5,797 bases of DNA from Chloroflexota bacterium (GTDB lineage: Bacteria > Chloroflexota > UBA6077), in assembly GCA_021845945.1 (NCBI GenBank), contig JAJZRD010000238.1, positions 1 through 5,797 of the forward strand, given 5' to 3'. The notes under the pieces are model-generated. The model saw only the letters and a list, made by a program, of their open reading frames with translations, searched no databases and was not told the origin of the DNA. Of this stretch, positions 4,260-5,797 are shown piece by piece. A program made the position numbers and the translations under genes. Each line of letters begins with the position of its first letter. Within the stretch, counting starts at the first letter, position 1.

Positions 4260-5797
4260 TTATCCGAGCGCCGTCTCCTCCAGCGGGAGGCTGAAATGGA
4301 ATGCCGAGCCCCGACCCACCTGGCTGTCGACCCATATTCGACCGCCGTGGGCCTCGACGATCCCTGCACATATGTAGAGGCCGAGTCCGGCCCCTTCTCG
4401 GTGGCTTTCACCGACGTTGCTGGCCTTGCAGAAGGGGGAGAATACCGAGACGTGCTGGTCGGCCGGGATGCCGATCCCTTGGTCGCGAACGGTGACGACG
4501 GCCATCGTTGGCTCGCGCTTTGTGGAGGACTTCCCCCCCGGTCCCGCCTCCGTTTCCAGCTCGGCCGGCACCGCCCGCCTCACCCGCACCGTCACCAATC
4601 CGCCGTTGGGAGAGTAGTTGACCGCATTGGCCAGCAGGTTGGTCAACAGCTGCTCTATGCGGGTCCGGTCCCACATTCCGATCAGCTGTACCGCCGGCAC
4701 CTCGACCCTCAGCCGGTATTTCGAGTGCTCGCCACCGATCCCCTCGAAGCGCTCGACCACGCTCGCCACCAGCGAGTTGAGGTTGGTTCGCTCTCTCCGC
4801 AGATCCATCCGGGTCGTCGCGATGGAGAAGGCGTCCGACATATCCCGAATCAGTCCGGCCAGCAGGTCGACGTGCTGGGACATCGCCTCCAGGTTTCGCT
4901 CCACGCGAGACACGCCCTCCGGCTTCCCCTTCTCCAACACCCTTACGCTGACCTGAGCCAGCGCCTTCAGCCGAGCAAGGGCGTTCTGCAGTTCGTGGAA
5001 GGCCATGGAGGTAAACGCCTCCCTGGCGTTGAGCGCCTCCGCCAGCTGTCTGTGCCTTCCTGCCGTTTCGATGGCTGCTGAAACCAGCCCCGCAAACCGA
5101 ACGGCCAGCAGGAGATCCCGGGCATCCAGTCGCCTTTGGGAACCGCCCACGCACACCAGAGAGCCCAGGCGCCTGGTTTCCACCACCAGAGGAACCACCA
5201 GCACGGAAGACAGCCCCATGCTCGAGAGGGTTTGCACGGCATCCCGCGGGAGGGCGAGGGACCCATCGCCCACGTCCGGCGCCAGGAGTGGCCGCCCCTC
5301 GCTCAGAGCCTTGCCGATCTCCCCCAACCGCTCGCGTGGATCCCCGCTCAGCAGCTGCCGGAGCGCTTGTGCAACGGAGGGATCCGCGTGGTGGACCGCG
5401 GCGACCTCGCTGCGACCGGGGTCATCGTGGGAATCCAGGTACAGGGCACACGCCTCGCCCAGCTCCCCCGAGCCGAGCAGCGCTATCCTCCGATGCAGCT
5501 CCTCCACGGTCCCAGCGGGCCTGAACAGTCCACCGGCCTCTGCCAGCAGCCGCGATCTATCGAGCGGTGTGTCCAGCCCCAACAGCTTCTCTCGGAGCTC
5601 CCGCCCCGCCAGCGCTATTCGCTGTGCGGCGCCGGCCTGCCCACCTCGGTCGCCACCGAAGAGGGGGCTACCCGGAGCGTACTCTCGACCCTCCTCGGAC
5701 TCACCCTCCGGCGTGCGTTTGAGGTAGACAGCGATCTCGCAGCCCCTGTCCCTCGCGGCGACATGGCTCCTGTGCACCACCCTGGCGTAGCCAAAGT
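4260..5797 (-). CDS. GAF-domain sensor histidine kinase, C-terminal part (partial)
   Basis: The frame is open to the right edge, and the residues before the GTG at 5780 (GYARV) continue without a break, so the true start is probably outside the window. Numbering from that GTG, about 506 residues are visible. Residues 1-60 are unassigned. A GAF sensory domain spans roughly 90-240 (SSVLVVPLVVETRRLGSL is its typical core). The dimerisation helix carries the phospho-acceptor His262 in AFHELQNALARLK, where family members usually have HELRTPL or HELRNPL. The ATP-binding domain has the N-box NLLANAVNYSP (381-391), G1 DQGIGIP (433-439), F-box FSPF (447-450) and G2 GAGLGL (463-468). A Gly/Ser/Lys-rich insertion (about 403-425) stands between two strands before G1. 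No membrane segment is seen in this part, so it is likely cytosolic unless the missing N-terminus anchors it. No response regulator gene lies in the window, so its partner and signal are unknown. Confidence 0.9.
   Translation of the reverse strand, partial: FGYARVVHRSHVAARDRGCEIAVYLKRTPEGESEEGREYAPGSPLFGGDRGGQAGAAQRIALAGRELREKLLGLDTPLDRSRLLAEAGGLFRPAGTVEELHRRIALLGSGELGEACALYLDSHDDPGRSEVAAVHHADPSVAQALRQLLSGDPRERLGEIGKALSEGRPLLAPDVGDGSLALPRDAVQTLSSMGLSSVLVVPLVVETRRLGSLVCVGGSQRRLDARDLLLAVRFAGLVSAAIETAGRHRQLAEALNAREAFTSMAFHELQNALARLKALAQVSVRVLEKGKPEGVSRVERNLEAMSQHVDLLAGLIRDMSDAFSIATTRMDLRRERTNLNSLVASVVERFEGIGGEHSKYRLRVEVPAVQLIGMWDRTRIEQLLTNLLANAVNYSPNGGLVTVRVRRAVPAELETEAGPGGKSSTKREPTMAVVTVRDQGIGIPADQHVSVFSPFCKASNVGESHREGAGLGLYICAGIVEAHGGRIWVDSQVGRGSAFHFSLPLEETALG

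Noticed and set aside
4112..4411. Upstream extension of the peptidase-relic frame into the kinase gene
   Set aside because: It would cross the promoter, hairpin and ribosome binding site and encodes a poly-Pro stretch; the kinase on the same strand has real motifs there.
4158..5081. Plus-strand open frame (307 codons) opposite the kinase
   Set aside because: No family features, low-complexity start (Gly run), and complete overlap with intact kinase motifs on the other strand.

Overview
The window is GC-rich (mostly G+C in third codon positions), compactly coded bacterial DNA. Five protein-coding loci can be supported, one of them broken. The gene styles (an Ala/Glu-rich chemoreceptor tail, a CbiM of the HIPDG type, a GAF-type sensor kinase, a P1-type peptidase relic) and the short heptanucleotide tandem repeats suggest an uncultured Chloroflexota-like organism. 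That placement is an impression from memory, not a computed result.

Layout. Bases 1-280 (+) hold the 3' end of a methyl-accepting chemotaxis protein. A perfect 16-bp inverted repeat (255-317) separates it from a convergent minus-strand operon. Read in its own direction, that operon is a strong promoter (TTGACA, 17 bp, GATAAT) with an overlapping palindrome, a Fur-family metalloregulator (3420-2974), cbiM (2968-2099) and one long ORF joining CbiQ to CbiO (2093-321). The genes are 5 nt apart at both junctions. Upstream lie a hairpin (3495-3519), the remains of a P1/DmpA-family peptidase gene with its promoter and ribosome binding site intact (4111-3534), and the C-terminal part of a GAF-containing sensor histidine kinase that runs off the right edge.

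How it works together. The regulator, the S component (CbiM) and the fused T and ATPase components (CbiQ-CbiO) form a self-contained metal-uptake unit of the ECF (group II ABC) type. Its transcription is probably repressed by its own first gene product when the metal is plentiful. The metal is Co, Ni or possibly Zn; the sequence does not decide it. No CbiN gene and no cobalamin-type riboswitch is seen.

The main oddity is the CbiQ-CbiO linker. The DNA at 1180-1304 consists largely of four different families of degenerate 7-bp tandem repeats, read in frame, with an ATG and a Shine-Dalgarno-like GAGG inside. It looks like an intergenic repeat cluster that became coding sequence and fused two genes. 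Other points worth a look are the regulator's operator and start site, the unusual N-terminus of CbiM, the decayed peptidase with intact expression signals, and the atypical H-box of the kinase.
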